64,000 nucleotides of DNA from Trebouxia sp. TZW2008. Taxonomy: Eukaryota; Chlorophyta; Trebouxiophyceae; Trebouxiales; Trebouxiaceae. The translations under genes were made by a program, and so were the position numbers. The notes under the pieces were generated by a model that was not told where the DNA came from, ran no database searches, and was given only the letters and a program-made list of their open reading frames with translations. The first letter of the stretch is position 1; each line of letters starts with the position of its first letter. Shown here one piece after another: positions 45,993 to 58,665 of this stretch. Location: contig BDIU01000242.1 of NCBI GenBank assembly GCA_002118135.1, positions 246,558-310,557 of the forward strand. The letters are read 5' to 3'.

Positions 45993-47420
45993 CAGCTGCA
46001 CCATTCTGGTCTGGCCTGCCGGCCGCTGCAGCTTCTTCTTCCAGTGCATCGGGCTGAGGAGCAGTTTCCCGCTGATCAACAGAGGGCCCTGCTCCATCTT
46101 GCGAGTCATCCTGCAGACGTACAACTCACAATGAGCAAAATCAAGATGGGCTCAGGTATGAAACTGAGTATGTATAGTTTCAAGATATGAAGAGTCAACA
46201 GACACTCAAGCCAACAGGGCAGGGCCTGACAGAGTGCAGCACAGCCAGCACAAGCAACCCACAGACAAGCTGAGCAGCACAGTGCTTCTAGGCAGGAAAT
46301 TGGCGAAGAGAACTGACAAGCCATGCCAGCCTGCTGCAGCTGCTATCAAAGGCGCATTTAGCTGGTGGCACACCTGGGATGTGCGGACAGGCACTGCTGC
46401 CTTTACTGGCTGAGCAGATTCGCCTTTCAGTGCCTTGAGGCGGGCCAATGACTCTGCATCTGGGTCCAGTGCAATGGGGTCCTTCTTGAGGTCTGCCAAG
46501 GCTTGTTTTTCAGCCTCCAGTTTTGCCAAGATCTGCCGCCTGCTAGGCAACTGCACTTGCAGTCACGCTTGAAACTTCATGCAGGCTCAGCATGATCAAT
46601 GAAAAGGTAGAATGCAAGCATGCATGAATTCGGAGAAAAATCATTGCATGCGTGAAAACGAAATTCCATCGCAGACATGCTTGTAGACGGCATTGGCGGC
46701 ATCACGGTGCACACAGGTGAAACAATAGATGCAGTGATTGATGTACACAGCGTTTATGGCAACAGACTGTCAAATCTCACCTCTCCGCTGTCTGCAATCA
46801 AGACTGGCTGTCTAGGCTTCCCGCTCTGCGTTCCAGTAGCCTCAGTCTTCCGCACCAAAGCCATTCCCTCTACCACTTTGCCGAAAACAACTGCATTAGT
46901 ACAACAGAATGCCTGAGCATGATCAACCTGGTTGCAGGAGACTTGAGAATGCTTTGCAAACTGAGGTGTCAATAGACGCAGTCAGGCAACAGTCAAAAGG
47001 TCAGCAGGAAAAAAATGTACCATGTTTGCCGTCCAGCCAGGGGCAGGGGACAGTGCACAGGAAGAATTGGGAGCCATTGGTGTTTGGCCCAGCATTGGCC
47101 ATGCTCAGCACGCCTGGCCCGTCGTGCTTCAGGCGAAAGTTCTCATCCTGGAACGTAGTACCATATATCGACTCTCCGCCGGTGCCGTCGCCTCTGGTGA
47201 AGTCTCCCCCTTGACACATGAAGTTGGTAATGATTCTGTGGAACTTGCTGTTTTTGAAGTGCAATTTTCGGCCAGACTTTCCGACGCCACGCTCCCCAGT
47301 ACACAGGCAGCGAAAATTTTCGCACGTCCTCGGCACAACATCGGCAAACAGCTCGATCACAACCCGACCCATGGGTTGACCACCGATGTCAATGTCGAGG
47401 TACACACGAGGGTTATCCAT
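45993..47420 (-). CDS. Cyclophilin-type peptidyl-prolyl isomerase with C-terminal extension, 3' end unresolved
   Basis: Catalyses cis-trans isomerisation of Xaa-Pro bonds. Exons in phase: 47021-47420, 46781-46890, 46374-46550 and 45993-46110. The cyclophilin domain fills about residues 1-170: [20 protein letters not shown], active-site [16 protein letters not shown] (Arg, Phe, Met and Gln kept), GSQFFLCT and WLDGKHVVFGKV. It continues past the usual end into a charged helical extension ([20 protein letters not shown], then [17 protein letters not shown]) and an acidic linker. The last exon ends with one base and its partner was not found with confidence. The gene may stop shortly downstream or run into SYF2. 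Confidence 0.85.
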
Positions 47421-47797
47421 GATGCCAAGCTGACTGCTGGCGTGAACTGCCTCTATTGTGTGACTGGCCGCATTGATCGCAGGCGCAGCGCTGAGACAGT
47501 GCAGGAAGTCAGGTGTGCACTTTAGTCAAAACCCTATCGAAATTACCGCCAGACCCTGAAGCAGGCTTTGCTTCTCTTTTGCCATGCTCAGAAAACCTCT
47601 GCACTGCAAAGATCGATTCCTGCAATCTCCATTTCGACATCGCTCTCGTTGCCTATTCCTGGGCCTGTGTCGCTTGCATACACTGATCCCTATTCCGACC
47701 CAGGTTGTGTTTCAGAATCGTCGATCACTCCATGAACAGCTGTCGGTGACACGCTCGTGAGGTGTTCTACTGGAGGTGGACTGCGAGCAAGGTTGTG
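47421..47797. promoter_or_regulatory. Divergent promoter of the cyclophilin and LSM2 genes
   Basis: 377 bp between two divergent start codons, both of splicing-related genes. No element could be named with confidence. Confidence 0.5.
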
Positions 47798-48350
47798 ATG
47801 CTCTTCTACTCCTATTTCAAGACCCTCGTTGGCAAGGAGGTACCTCGTGCATGATCCTCCATGCTGCTGAGCTTCGTTAGGTCAAAGAGCTCTTAAGCCT
47901 AAAACCTTGCATGATGCAGGTCACTGTTGAGCTCAAAAACGACTTGGCGATCCAGGGCACCCTGCACTCAGTTGATCAGTACCTCAATATCAAGCTGCAC
48001 AACACAAGGGTGGTCAATGAGCAGAAATACCCTCACATGGTCAGTGTTGAACAAATGCTAACCTAAAAACAATGTACATGTGCCAGCTGACCATCAATGT
48101 GCTGCAGATGTCAGTCAGAAACTGCTTTATCAGAGGCTCTGTAGTCAGATATGTGCAGGTAACAGCAATGGCATATATTTATAGTGTGCATTCAGTGCTT
48201 GGTCTTGCAGTCCACGAGAGTGTTACTGCCTTGTGTTGATTTGAATTTTGTAGCACGCTGATCTGCATTGATTGCCTGCAGCTCCCTCCTGACAGTGTGG
48301 ACATAGAAATCTTGCATGATGCTACAAGGCGTGAAGCCAGAGGAGCATAG
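47798..48350 (+). CDS. LSM2: U6 snRNA-associated Sm-like protein LSm2
   Basis: Subunit of the LSm2-8 ring on U6 snRNA (nucleus) and of the LSm1-7 decay ring (cytoplasm). Four exons: 47798-47839, 47920-48039, 48108-48158 and 48282-48350; 93 residues, typical length, phases closed. The Sm1 motif region reads VTVELKNDLAIQGTLHSVDQ then YLNIKLHNTRVV. The Sm2 motif is NCFIRGSVVRYVQLP. The N-terminus MLFYSYFKTLVGKE matches LSm2 closely. The start is the first ATG and gives the family N-terminus. Confidence 0.97.
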
Positions 48351-48651
48351 ACTTTGTGAAGCCACAACCCCGCAGCAGCCTGCTGCTCTGCTGAAACAAC
48401 TACTGTCTGCCAGGCATCTATAAAGATATGCCTCCCAAGTCTGTAGTAGCATGGCAATGAAGCGATGATTGGTGCACAGCAGGCCAACATGATCATCATA
48501 ATTGACATTTTGTCCTTGAGAGCAGGAGACTGTTGTCAATGTACTTAAAGCCCAAAGGCTTTATAAGCTGGTTGGTTCACAGAGCACTTGACAAATTGGA
48601 AGCCTTCATGGCTACTTTGCGCAGCAAGTGACAGTGTTGAATTATCTGGGT

Positions 48652-50506
48652 TCAAGTGTGCACCACAAACTCCTCAATGTTGGGCAGCAGCTCCAGCAAG
48701 TATGCTTCAGTATCATTAGACTTGGTGCTGATGCCGATACAGCCATGCACATCCAAAGTCTGCAAGCTCTCTTTGTTGTGCTGTGCCAATGCTTCTATGG
48801 TTCTGTTGGTAATGCCACGCAAGCCATGCAGGCTCAAAGATGTGAGGCTTGTGCAGCCTGATGCTATTGGGCACACTCCATCATCGGTCAGCTGTATGCA
48901 CCAAGTGAAGTTGATTGTCTTCAGCTTGTGGCAGCTTGCCAGAGCCTGCACTAGCAAGATGTTTGTACTGCAAGGCATTCATTGCATAGTGCAGACTTGT
49001 GAGCAGGTTGGCATCACCCTTGCCTGATATTCTGTGCAAGTGAGACATGTAAGAGCTGCAGTGAGCAGGCCAGAAGACAGTTCTTTGCATTGGCATGTAT
49101 CATCGCATTGAATGTTCAAGATGATGTTTTGCAACTCCACACGCTCATGCTTGGCGGGATCACAGTAGCAAATGGGTGCGGGATCAGCTGCTGACTGACC
49201 TTGGCTCCTGAGTCAGTGACCTGATGGGCACCGCAGATGTCAATGATGCGCAGATCTGGCAAAAGCTCTCCGCATGCTTGCAGCGCTGCGTCTGTGACAT
49301 GGGCACATGCATACATGCGCAAAACTTGCAAGCCGTGGCAGCCTTCTGCCAAGGCAACATAGCCCTTTTCCGTGATTTCCACACACCTGCATCAGTGTCC
49401 TGATGTTGTGCTGTGGCCAAAGGACTGTACAGCTATTTGAGGTATAAACTGGCAGAAACAGGGTAAATGGCACTTCAGGAGCTTGCAGTTGCAAGCAGCA
49501 TGAGTCACAAAATATGCATTGCAGAACAACAATGAAAGCGATGCACAAAACAATATGACCTGACCAGTATGTGCTTCATCATGTACTTTCCTGTCATGTC
49601 CAAAAGTGCTAATCCAGGAGCAAGTGCTGAGTAGCCCAAACTTGTGCAATCACAGAGTGTATGCACCTGGTGAGGTCCACATCAACCAGCTGGTGACACC
49701 TTTTTGCCACAGCTTGAATCCCCTTGTCAGTGATGCGCTTGCATCCACTAAGATTCAGATGAGTCAGCTGGGCACAGTTCATTGCCAGCTTGTACAGCAC
49801 GGCGTCAGTGACATGTACATTCCAGTACAGGGACAGCTGCTGCAGTGCTCGGCTCTGTGTTATCAATTGTGTGACACCTGCATCTGTCACCCTGCAGAGC
49901 ATAAGCCCTTGCACACACAATTGGTGCAACAAGCATGCTGTGCATGCGTGCAGGTCAAAGCTGATTATGGCATTCAGTGCAACTCTTCACTGAGTAGGGC
50001 AGCAATCAGCAGCACTTCTGTAAATGGACTCTGCAGAAAATGTTGAATATTTCATGCACAGTGACATTCTGTACCTTTGACAGGCGTTCAAATTGATGCT
50101 CTCCAGACTGTTGCCATGCAGGCAGCGCAGGTCTTTGTCTGTGACCTCAACAGCAAATTCCAGATTGACATTCTGCATGTGTGGCACAGTGAATCTCAAA
50201 TGGGTCAGAAAGAATCAAAATATACCAGAAATGAAAGTTTGGGTCTTGCCTTCAGTCGTCCAGTATACTGCTGCGGTAGTTTGGCAAGCACATGGCTGGC
50301 CTGCTGGCAGTTGTGCAAGTCTAGACTTGACCACAATGAAGGATGCTTGGTGACAGCATTCCACTCCTGAACGCAGCAAGCTGTCTTTGACAAGAACCGC
50401 GCAAGGGTGCCGTTGCAAGCTTGCAAACATGCACCTTGCAAACGCATGCAGCTGCGCCACGGTCTCGGTCAGGCAATAATTTAAACAAATGCAGTAAGGC
50501 TGACAT
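48652..50506 (-). CDS. F-box/LRR protein, At3g58530-like
   Basis: Six exons in phase: 50435-50506, 50250-50366, 50075-50172, 49667-49891, 49200-49386 and 48652-48945; 330 residues. The short F-box is split over exons 1 and 2 (LHLFKLLPDRDRGAAACVCK, then EWNAVTKHPSLWSSLDL). About nine leucine-rich repeats of the cysteine-containing type follow: VNLEFAVEVTDKDLRCL, LSLYWNVHVTDAVLYKLA, LTHLNLSGCKRITDKGI, LKTINFTWCIQLTDDGV and LDVHGCIG. Order and content match the Arabidopsis protein At3g58530 (RNI-like, F-box). Probable SCF adaptor. The second intron starts with GC. The start at 50506 was chosen over 50524 because family members start close to the F-box. Confidence 0.9.
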
Positions 50507-50735
50507 GGTGCACGCTGGATTCAAATTACGGCTGAAAGTCAGTGTCCTTTGCTCCAGCGTATGCGCCGCTGCATGTCATATCGATCAGCTGCATCTGAAA
50601 AGCTGCATGACTCTCGATTCCAAAGCTTTGAATCTTTTGTTCGACTTGACGAGACATTGTGACCTGCAACTGATCATTTCGGCAGCGTTGTAAGCTAAGA
50701 ACAGAAGCAGAACAGGAGCACAGCAGCTTTTGACA
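50507..50735. promoter_or_regulatory. Short divergent promoter region
   Basis: Only 229 bp separate the F-box/LRR start from the ATG of the next plus-strand gene. No motif assigned. Confidence 0.45.
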
Positions 50736-53700
50736 ATGAGGATCACCGTGCATCTGGCGCCGTTTGGTGCTGGGGTCGAAAAAGAGCACACAGTCGAGCT
50801 CTTCTGTGGGATTGGCTCCCAGATTTTGCAGTGGGTTGGCTATACTGCCTGTGCCAGACTTGCGTATGCCAGGTGCGCACAACAATGTTGCGCCATGTGA
50901 CGGATTGCGGTGACAGATCGCGTTGCCAACATCGCCTTCTGCCTGACAGGGGTGAGGCAATCAATAGATATGTGCCTCAATCAGTCATGACACCAGAGGG
51001 AGAGATTCTGGACATACACATCGTACTCAATGAGATGTTCAAGACTGGTGACAAGTTGTTTGTGGAGTACTCTGATGGGCCTGTTGCCTACAAAGCAAGG
51101 TATAAGACCTTCTCCATGTGTGCTGTTTTGGAAGCTTGCTGCATATCCTCATCACACAGCCAATTCCCTCAGGCACAGCCTTGGATTGCGCTCCTTGAGG
51201 ACGGTGGTTGAAGCACAGACAAGTCTGCTTAGAATACCATCTTGATCTCAAAGTCCTTGCACTCGTCACTCTTGTGGTGTCTGCTGTTGGCTGCACCAGA
51301 TGTCTGCTGTCCTGTAGTTGTTCAGCTTGCAGCATAAGGTGGCGCTTGCACTTCAGATTTGCTGTCACATACTCAGCAACTGTTCAGTTGCCTCATCTCA
51401 TGTCTCATACGCCTGGTAGGTGGGAGGGTAGGCCCAAGACCCCTCCCTTTCAATGGGGTGCAGCAGGGGAGGTGCTACCGCCCCATGACCAGTGGCTCAG
51501 AGAGTTTGACTGCACCTTTTGGGGCCTGGACAAACTGGTTGAGCCAGCCCTGCTGCAGCAGAACCCCACTATGCTGGAGAGGGACTTGCAGGAAACAAGA
51601 GATGTGCTGCTGCAGTGGGGCGGCGCTCTGCAGGCTATCTTCACAATCTATCAACTCCAGGTGACCGTATATGTTGCACAGTGGTCTTCCAAAATCCCAA
51701 GAGAGACTGCTGCTTTCACACAGCAGTGGCTGCACTGAGCAGACCAGGTCACTGGTGCAAGTGGACTGCAATGCATGTGCTGAACAGCTCAGTATCACAG
51801 TTGTGACCTGACTGCTTGCTCATCCACTACGCAAGCACATGCTTGGTGTCCAGATTTGTTACGACAATGAAGCATGTCATGCCCAGCTGGGCTACATTTG
51901 CATACAAAGCAAAGGCGGCAGTGATGAGTCTGCATGAGAGGGTGCTGTGGCAGCATCCTACACTTGCAGCCATGGGCATCTTGACAGCACATTGCCAAAT
52001 GCCGACAAGTCAGTGCATGTTGTCACAGGGCGAGGCGGATGTGACAGTGGAGCACATCACCCGCATGAATATCCAGCAGTTCAGGCATTTCATCTCCAAT
52101 GCCAAGGTGGCAGGAGGAGGATTTGGCGCTGAGAAAGCTGACGAGTCTTTTGCTGCTATTGCGCCTCTATGCAGGGTATGCATCTAGCTGCCAGCATGTC
52201 TGTGCACATCTCACATTGACTGTATGTCAGGCCTGTGTCTCTGCTCCCTCCAACATTTTGCTTGGTACAACACGGTTTTTACTCCAAGCATCACACATCT
52301 TTCAGTCACTTGCGCCGTACCAACAACAACCTCCAAGATGGGGTGCATACCTCAGCAAGTTCATGTGATGCTGTGCAGCGCATTGTGCAGTGCAACGTTC
52401 GCTGCAGAACACAATGTCTGTGTAGCTTGAGCGTGACTGAACTTAGTATGCTCCACTGCAGGGGAGCAGCGCCAAGATGGACTCCAACACATCAGCCACC
52501 ATCACCTTTGCAGGCTTCCTAGCAGGTATTGCTGCGGTGCTGACTTTGCCCCAAGAGACTGAAGCACATGCAAAGCAACACGCTGAGCACCCTGCCATCA
52601 TTTCTGGTCTGTGCTTTGTGCAACTTGGCCCTGATATCGTCACTTGGCATGCTTAAGCGCTTAGCACGTTCCAGAAGAACCACATATTGCCATATCGCTT
52701 GAAATCCCAGCACCTCAAATGGCAACAACAAATCACCTCTTGTCTTCTTCACATACTCTCTGTGATAGATTTGGCTGCAAGTCAACATGCTACCAGACAA
52801 CTATTCTCTTTGTCAGCACATTTTGGAAGGCAATCGGCGCACAAGCATGCATACGCTGGCGGTTGCAAAGTACAACAATGTCCTATGTTGCAGGTCAGCT
52901 CTGTATGTGCAGCATTCTATTCTGTTTCCATACAGAGCTTCTGCAGGTCTGCTCAGCCGGAGGCCAGATAATACTGGCACAAACATGTGTCACAAAGTTG
53001 TCAAGCACACCTGAGTCTTTCTTGCGCCTCAGTCTCAAAATGCGCCTTTGTACATGTAGCTTTAGCACACTTGGCGCATGCCAGAGCAGCAGCAGCAACA
53101 GGAGTGGGAGGCGCTCCTAACACTGCTGCCTACACACAGCTGGCCACCAAGCTGGAGTCCCTCATACACACCTGCCTGCAGCCCAACATCCTGCCAGACA
53201 TTGCCAGACGGGTGGGCACACTGCATTTTGATCCCTGCCTATTGCTGCCTTAGGAAAGTATCATCGAGCAAATTGTGCTGAAGTGACAACAGAGATATAA
53301 AGGGTTCACATGCTCATGCATGCTCCAATGGCGCACTAGCTCTCACTGCATCTCTTTGCAAACAGTGCTCTTTGCAAACTGTGCTTGAAGCGCAACATTC
53401 TGTCCATCATGGCCAAACAAGTACGCTCACGACCTTACAAGTCTTGTTGACTTTTTGGACTGCATGCATGCTCTATTTGCATGCTCGAAATCACTCCATT
53501 ACCTTTCCCAACAGTCCTTCAAGCCCAGCATTTTGTCTGACATAGTCAGACAGGCAAGCCCACTGCATCATGCTTCTGCACGCTGTTCAGCAATCTTACC
53601 AGAACGTTGCAAGTCAATTGAACATGTCGTTCTTTTGATGAGCCATGTTTTCACAGATCAAATAAACGCAGCATAGCGGCAGCAACAGTTTACCATGTGA

Positions 53701-55601
53701 GGCAGGGCATGTGCAGTGTCACAAGTGGTCAGACACACATAGCACCTCTGCTCAAATGTATCATCGTTACCCCTATTAGCATTATCGTCGCAGATGAATA
53801 TTGTGTTGCAGATGAGCAAAATGAGGACAGCATTGACCCCTGGCTCAGAGACTCTGCTGCAAAAGGGGCGCCGCTTGACTGAGCACACATTAGACACTTG
53901 CCAGCTGAAGCGCATCAAGGCTGCCTCAGTAAGTCTCTCACTCAGAAGCTCTTCGCTAAGCCGCACAGCATGATATTGATGCATCAGCATTGACGCCTGG
54001 CTCAGAGACACTGCTGCAAAGGATCGCCGCTTGACTAAGCATACACTGGACACCCGTCAGCTGGAGCGCATCTGCCACGGTAAGCCCCTGTTGCAAAAGC
54101 TCGTTGTCAAGCCACATAACGCGACCTTGATGCATCAGCATAGATGCCTGGTTCTGTGACACTGCTGCAAAGGATTGCTGCTTGACTGAGTACACACTAG
54201 ACACCTGCCAGCTGGAGCGCATCAAGGCTGCCACAGTGAGCTTTTGTTGCCAAGATGATTCACCCAAGTCAATGTCTGACATGAGTTGGATGCATCGCCT
54301 GTACGGCAAAGAGGTCTTGGAGCTTGATGGTGTTGATGTAGAGCAGCAATTCGCAGGGCATGCAACAGTAGCATCCTGCTTTGTTTCGCATATTAGCCAA
54401 TATGCTGAGAGTAGACATGGTTGTTTGAGCTCATTTCGGTAAGCAACTATGATGTATGCTTGCTTCTGGCTGCTCATATATAGAGCTGATGCAGCATGTG
54501 AATGTGCGTGCCATGCTTGCCTGAGAAATTGTATTGCTGCCATTTGTGTGTATACAATGCATTGTTACATGCTATTGACACACTTTGACATTTGTCCAAC
54601 ACCACCATATCCACAAGGTATTGATAATATTCAGCTTATAACTGTCACCTGTTCAGAAATAGACCATGCCACCTACGCGCTGCATACTGTACTGTGTAGC
54701 TGTGTTATGCATGTGTGATTCCGTGTTTGAAGACGCTAACATCATTCATTTCACATGCTTGCAAGGCAGACTTTGGATCCCAGCAATACTGCACATACAG
54801 CGGCAATCATGCCTGCATGAAAGTTGGTCAGAAGCTGTTGTGCACCAGCAACGGATTGAAGGCCCCCTAGTGACAGCGCGGCACAGGTGTCCTGTGTGCC
54901 AGATTGGCTTGCCACATCTTTGCTGCTTGCAGGTGCGAGTAGACCTGAGGTATGTGTGTAATCATCTGATCAAATGGCGATTGCTGAACAAGGAATTCAA
55001 TCTGCCAGACCTGGCTTACATGGCTGTCTTTGCCAAACAGACTAGCAGCCAACCTGACCAGTTTCAGCTGCAACCGCATCCCCTTGACCTAGACTATGAG
55101 TAAGCACTTCTGATACCTTTCCGGCTGCTCTTGCACAGCGTACTGCAATGACCGCACTGGTTGGAGGTGTGTTCTGTGTTGCAATAGCATATGATGCATC
55201 GAAGGCGCTGACCAGCGCCTCAGCTGCCTAACCTGCCAGTTTTGTGCACCTGAACTCAGGTGCTTCGACATGCGGTTTGCTGGACAGTTCCAACCTTCAA
55301 AAGGCAGCAAAGCATGTGTCCCAGTAACAGTGCAAGTCTGCACAGTTTTAGACATGCTTTCACAATAAAGGATGAACACCTGCTGTCACCACTTTGCATT
55401 AGCACGCAGATTGAATGCTTTTGTCTTGTTTGCAGTGATTTTGAGCGTTTCCTCATTGCTACGACCCACTTTTTGCATCAAGCAAGGAAGAGGAAAGAGC
55501 CTCTGGAGGAATACCTTGGAGAGGTCATGGACTTTGTCTACAGAAAAGCTGGTGTGCTGCAAGAAGCAGGGCAGAAAGATGATGACGGGGCACCTGCTTG
55601 A
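50736..55601 (+). CDS. Unidentified multi-exon protein with beta-grasp-like N-terminus
   Basis: Securely phased exons: 50736-50872, 50950-51099, 51420-51660, 52029-52175 and the terminal pair 54933-55099 and 55436-55601. Others lie in between (for example near 53090-53210 with YTQLATKLESLIHTCLQPN, and 53850-54235). The N-terminus alternates short strands and turns (MRITVHLAPFGAGVEKEH, then PEGEILDIHIVLNEMFKTGD), like a ubiquitin-like fold. Next comes RPKTPPFQWGAAGEVLPPHD and helical segments; FRHFISNAKVAGGGFGAEKA may be an EF-hand-like or FAP-type helix pair. The end is DDFERFLIATTHFLHQ then EYLGEVMDFVYRKAGVL. I do not recognise the family; its pieces recall algal flagella-associated proteins but this is weak. 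An exon with LDTCQLERIKAATV occurs three times. Confidence 0.6.
53850..54240 (+). repeat. Three tandem copies of one exon segment
   Basis: Units of about 125-160 bp each encode a variant of the same peptide: HTLDTCQLKRIKAASV, then HTLDTRQLERICHG, then YTLDTCQLERIKAATV. All follow a SETLLQKG/RDTAAK-like start with a TGGCTCAGAGA-type core. Which copy is spliced is not clear. Confidence 0.75.
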
Positions 55602-56237
55602 CAGTCTGTTGTATTCATTCTGTTCGTGTAAAATAAAGTGCATGCAGACCTTCTGTGAGGCGTCTGCCGGCAGTTGTCAGCGTTCAATGCACACGGATCA
55701 CCACGTCTGGACCGTACAAGTTGCTGCCTGATCATATGACCGTCAGCAAACGCCCTGCGTGTAGCAAATTGTTCACGTACTTGGGGGCTCCGTGCAGACG
55801 GCTGGATTTTTAGTCCCCTCAAAGCAGGTATACCATCCCTCATATGACGCATGCATGCAATCGCTTGCCAGATTGCCAGATGCTGTTGCAGTAGCACGAG
55901 CTGGTATCTGAGCACCAAGGAATCATTCCTCGTTACATGGGTTGATCCCACACTGACCCGATATGGAGTATAAACAAGTAAAACAGGGAGGTGCCTGTTT
56001 CAAAATTGGATTCTGACTTCTAGAGACTACAGATACACAGGCCAATAATGGCCATAAAGGGATTCACTCCTGACAGCTGTATGTCAAGTCCTGCATGCTG
56101 GGACTGTAGCGCTGCCAGAGCAGCAGCTGCTGCTGTTGCTGCATTATCTTGTATCAGTGAGTCACTGACAGATCAGTGCGTACTCGCAACACCCTTATTT
56201 GCGCACAAAACTGCATGGTTTCAGTCTGAAACAGCTA
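55602..56237. other. Intergenic between convergent genes
   Basis: Lies between the stop at 55601 and the uL3c stop at 56238. No gene supported; likely 3' untranslated regions of both. An AATAAA occurs near 55630. Confidence 0.45.
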
Positions 56238-58665
56238 CTACGCCTTGGCTTTTGCGCCTGCTGCTGCTTTCTGGGCTGCTTCTTTGGCAAGCCTTGCAAC
56301 AACTTGTGGACCGCTGTTGACGCCCACAATCTTGGCAGGGGTGATCTCAACTACATTGCCAGCTTTCCCTGGTACTGAGCCTTTGACCACAATGGCTCCG
56401 ATGTCTGGTCGCACTTTCAGGACCTGCAGTAACCATGATGTATAGGTTGTGATATAGTGCATGATACTATTTGACTGAAATTGCACATGCCTGTTTTTTA
56501 CCCTGCGTATAAGTACTTTGTGCTGCCGTTGTATGTGTTGCCATCATAGGTTGAAAGGTAGAGAAGAAAAGATCGTGCCATGTGATGCATGGTGGAAGCC
56601 TCAACCACTAGGAGCAGCCCTGGATTTACAAGGTATGGTATATGTGTTGCTGAGGTGGAGTTTCAGGCACACAGATCTGGCATTTCTGCTGGCGGCTTTC
56701 ATGCTTGTGACTGCCATAATGTTGTATGATACATGATCTCCGGGCCAGGACTGGGGCCACACACACCTAACGCTTGTGCCAGGATGTCAAGACAAGTATC
56801 ATTGCTGGCACATACCTTGACTTTCCTGATCTTGACCCTCTCGTTGCCCATGCGACCTGCCATTTTAAGCCCTGGCAGAACTCTGCTGGGTGTGGCGGAC
56901 ATACCAATGGAACCATGCTGCCTCTTTGACTTGGAACCGTGAGTCATCAAACCTCTGTGGTGATTCCATCGCTTGATTGTACCTGCAAAATATGACATCC
57001 AATCAACCACTCATTCATGCAAGCGTCACAAGTCATGGTCCCCAACGGTATTTCAGCGCTGGATTGTACCTGCACCATATGACACCCAATCAATCAGTGC
57101 TCAAACAAGAATTGTAACACCCTAAAGCATCTATGGGGCATGCACGGGCTGCTTCTTTTGACAGAGGCTCCATTTATGCCAATTACTAAGTCTGTTTTCT
57201 GCTTTCATCTTGGCCAATCGGCTACAATCATATGTGCTAACAGCAAAGCTGTTCCTGGTTTGCTTTCTCCCCTGCAGCTTATGATCAAGGTGTACAATAA
57301 TAAGGCTTGGCTTCTCCTTAAGCATGAGCAAGCATGGCAGCATGCAAGAGCCTATCACTGCAGACATGCTGCAAGATGCTGCTTGGAGACCACTCATCTT
57401 GCTGCGCAACAAAGACATGTCATAGGGACTGTGTTGGCCCAGATTTAGAGCCATATTTTGCAACAGATGTGCCTCGATCTGCAATTGAGAGCCAAGACCT
57501 AGACCTTTTGCCACTGTCGAATACATGCCCAGAGTTGTGCGCAGTATGCCAAACATCTGTACACAGCAAGCAAGACTGTGCCCACAGCTCAGTTGAGCCT
57601 GATACTCTGGTCTGAACACAGGAACTGAACTTACAGCTTCAGCATGACAGCATCATTTGATCAGTCATTGAGCTGAGCAGGGGTTGTGTACAATGGCGCA
57701 ATAGCAAGGCATGCATTGCAGCAAGCTGATAACACAAACAGATTGGACAAAAATGCTGCAATGTTGCTGTGAGCGGAGTACAGTGCAGCAGCAACATGAC
57801 AACATTCTTGTCAAAAATTGCCAAATCATCAGCTTGCTGCAAAGCATGCCTTGCTGTTGCAAATGTGAATGTTTGCTGTGCTGCAGTGTGAGTATGTCAA
57901 ATGGTAATGTTGCTGGGCTGCAGTGCTGTTGCTGCACATGTGAAGGTTGCTATGCACTCTCTGGGTTCCTGTGACCTCACATTCATGGACACAAAGCGCA
58001 CGAGCATACCTTGGAACCCCTTGCCTATGCTTGTGCCAGCTATGTCAACCAAGTCCCCTTCTTTGAACAATTCTTCCACATTCAAGGCTTGCCCAGGCTC
58101 AAAAGGGGTCACATCTGGGATCTGCACATGCGTTCAGAACCCTGTTTCAGTCCTGCTGAGAACACCTGACCTCGCAATCTGGCAATGCTATGATCCATGC
58201 TGAGTCAGATTTACAATAATTACAGAACATATGTGACATAAACAATATCGCCTTGCAGACCTTGAACTCCCGCAAGTGTCGCATGGGTTTTACTCCAGCC
58301 TTTTTGCAGTGGCCTGCCTCAGGCTTTGTAAGTTTCCTCTCTGGAACTACTTGGTATCCTACTTGTACAGCGTTATAGCCCCTCGTGTCAGTGGTATGCA
58401 CTTGTGTGACAATGTTGCCCTCCTCAAGAGCTATAACAGTGGCGGATATCGCCAAGCCTTCCGGGGTGAAGATCTGTGTCATTCCCGCTTTAGTGCCGAA
58501 CATGCCAATGCCTGCTTCTGGTCTGCGAGCATATACGGTGAAATGCTTCTGTCGCTGGGCCGGGGCTTGACGGGCTACAGCCTGTCGTGGAGCGGATAGT
58601 CGGACTTTCCCAAGCTGCGTACGCAGCTGGTGCATGCTGCACATCTGGCTGTGCATGGCCGTCAT
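56238..58665 (-). CDS. Plastid ribosomal protein uL3c (L3)
   Basis: Nucleus-encoded bacterial-type L3 of the large plastid ribosomal subunit, located near the peptidyl transferase centre. Four exons, phases closed: 58261-58665, 58010-58121, 56816-56982 and 56238-56423; about 289 residues. The mature part starts [20 protein letters not shown], the bacterial L3 signature. Then [33 protein letters not shown] (here [20 protein letters not shown]), [20 protein letters not shown] and the end [19 protein letters not shown]. The first ~50 residues are rich in Ser, Arg and Ala and fit a chloroplast transit peptide. Several Met codons are possible starts (58761, 58665, 58656). Confidence 0.93.
56960..57085 (-). 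repeat. Duplicated acceptor region of uL3c exon 3
   Basis: The sequence around the exon 3 acceptor (GCTTGATTGTACCTGCAAAA on the plus strand, near 56971) recurs as GCTGGATTGTACCTGCACCA near 57058, followed in both by ATATGACA-CCAATCAA. One short junction duplication; the copy nearer the exon body is used. Confidence 0.7.

Noticed and set aside
49606..50046. Plus-strand open frame of 146 codons
   Set aside because: Antisense of the leucine-rich-repeat exon of the F-box/LRR gene; no independent support.
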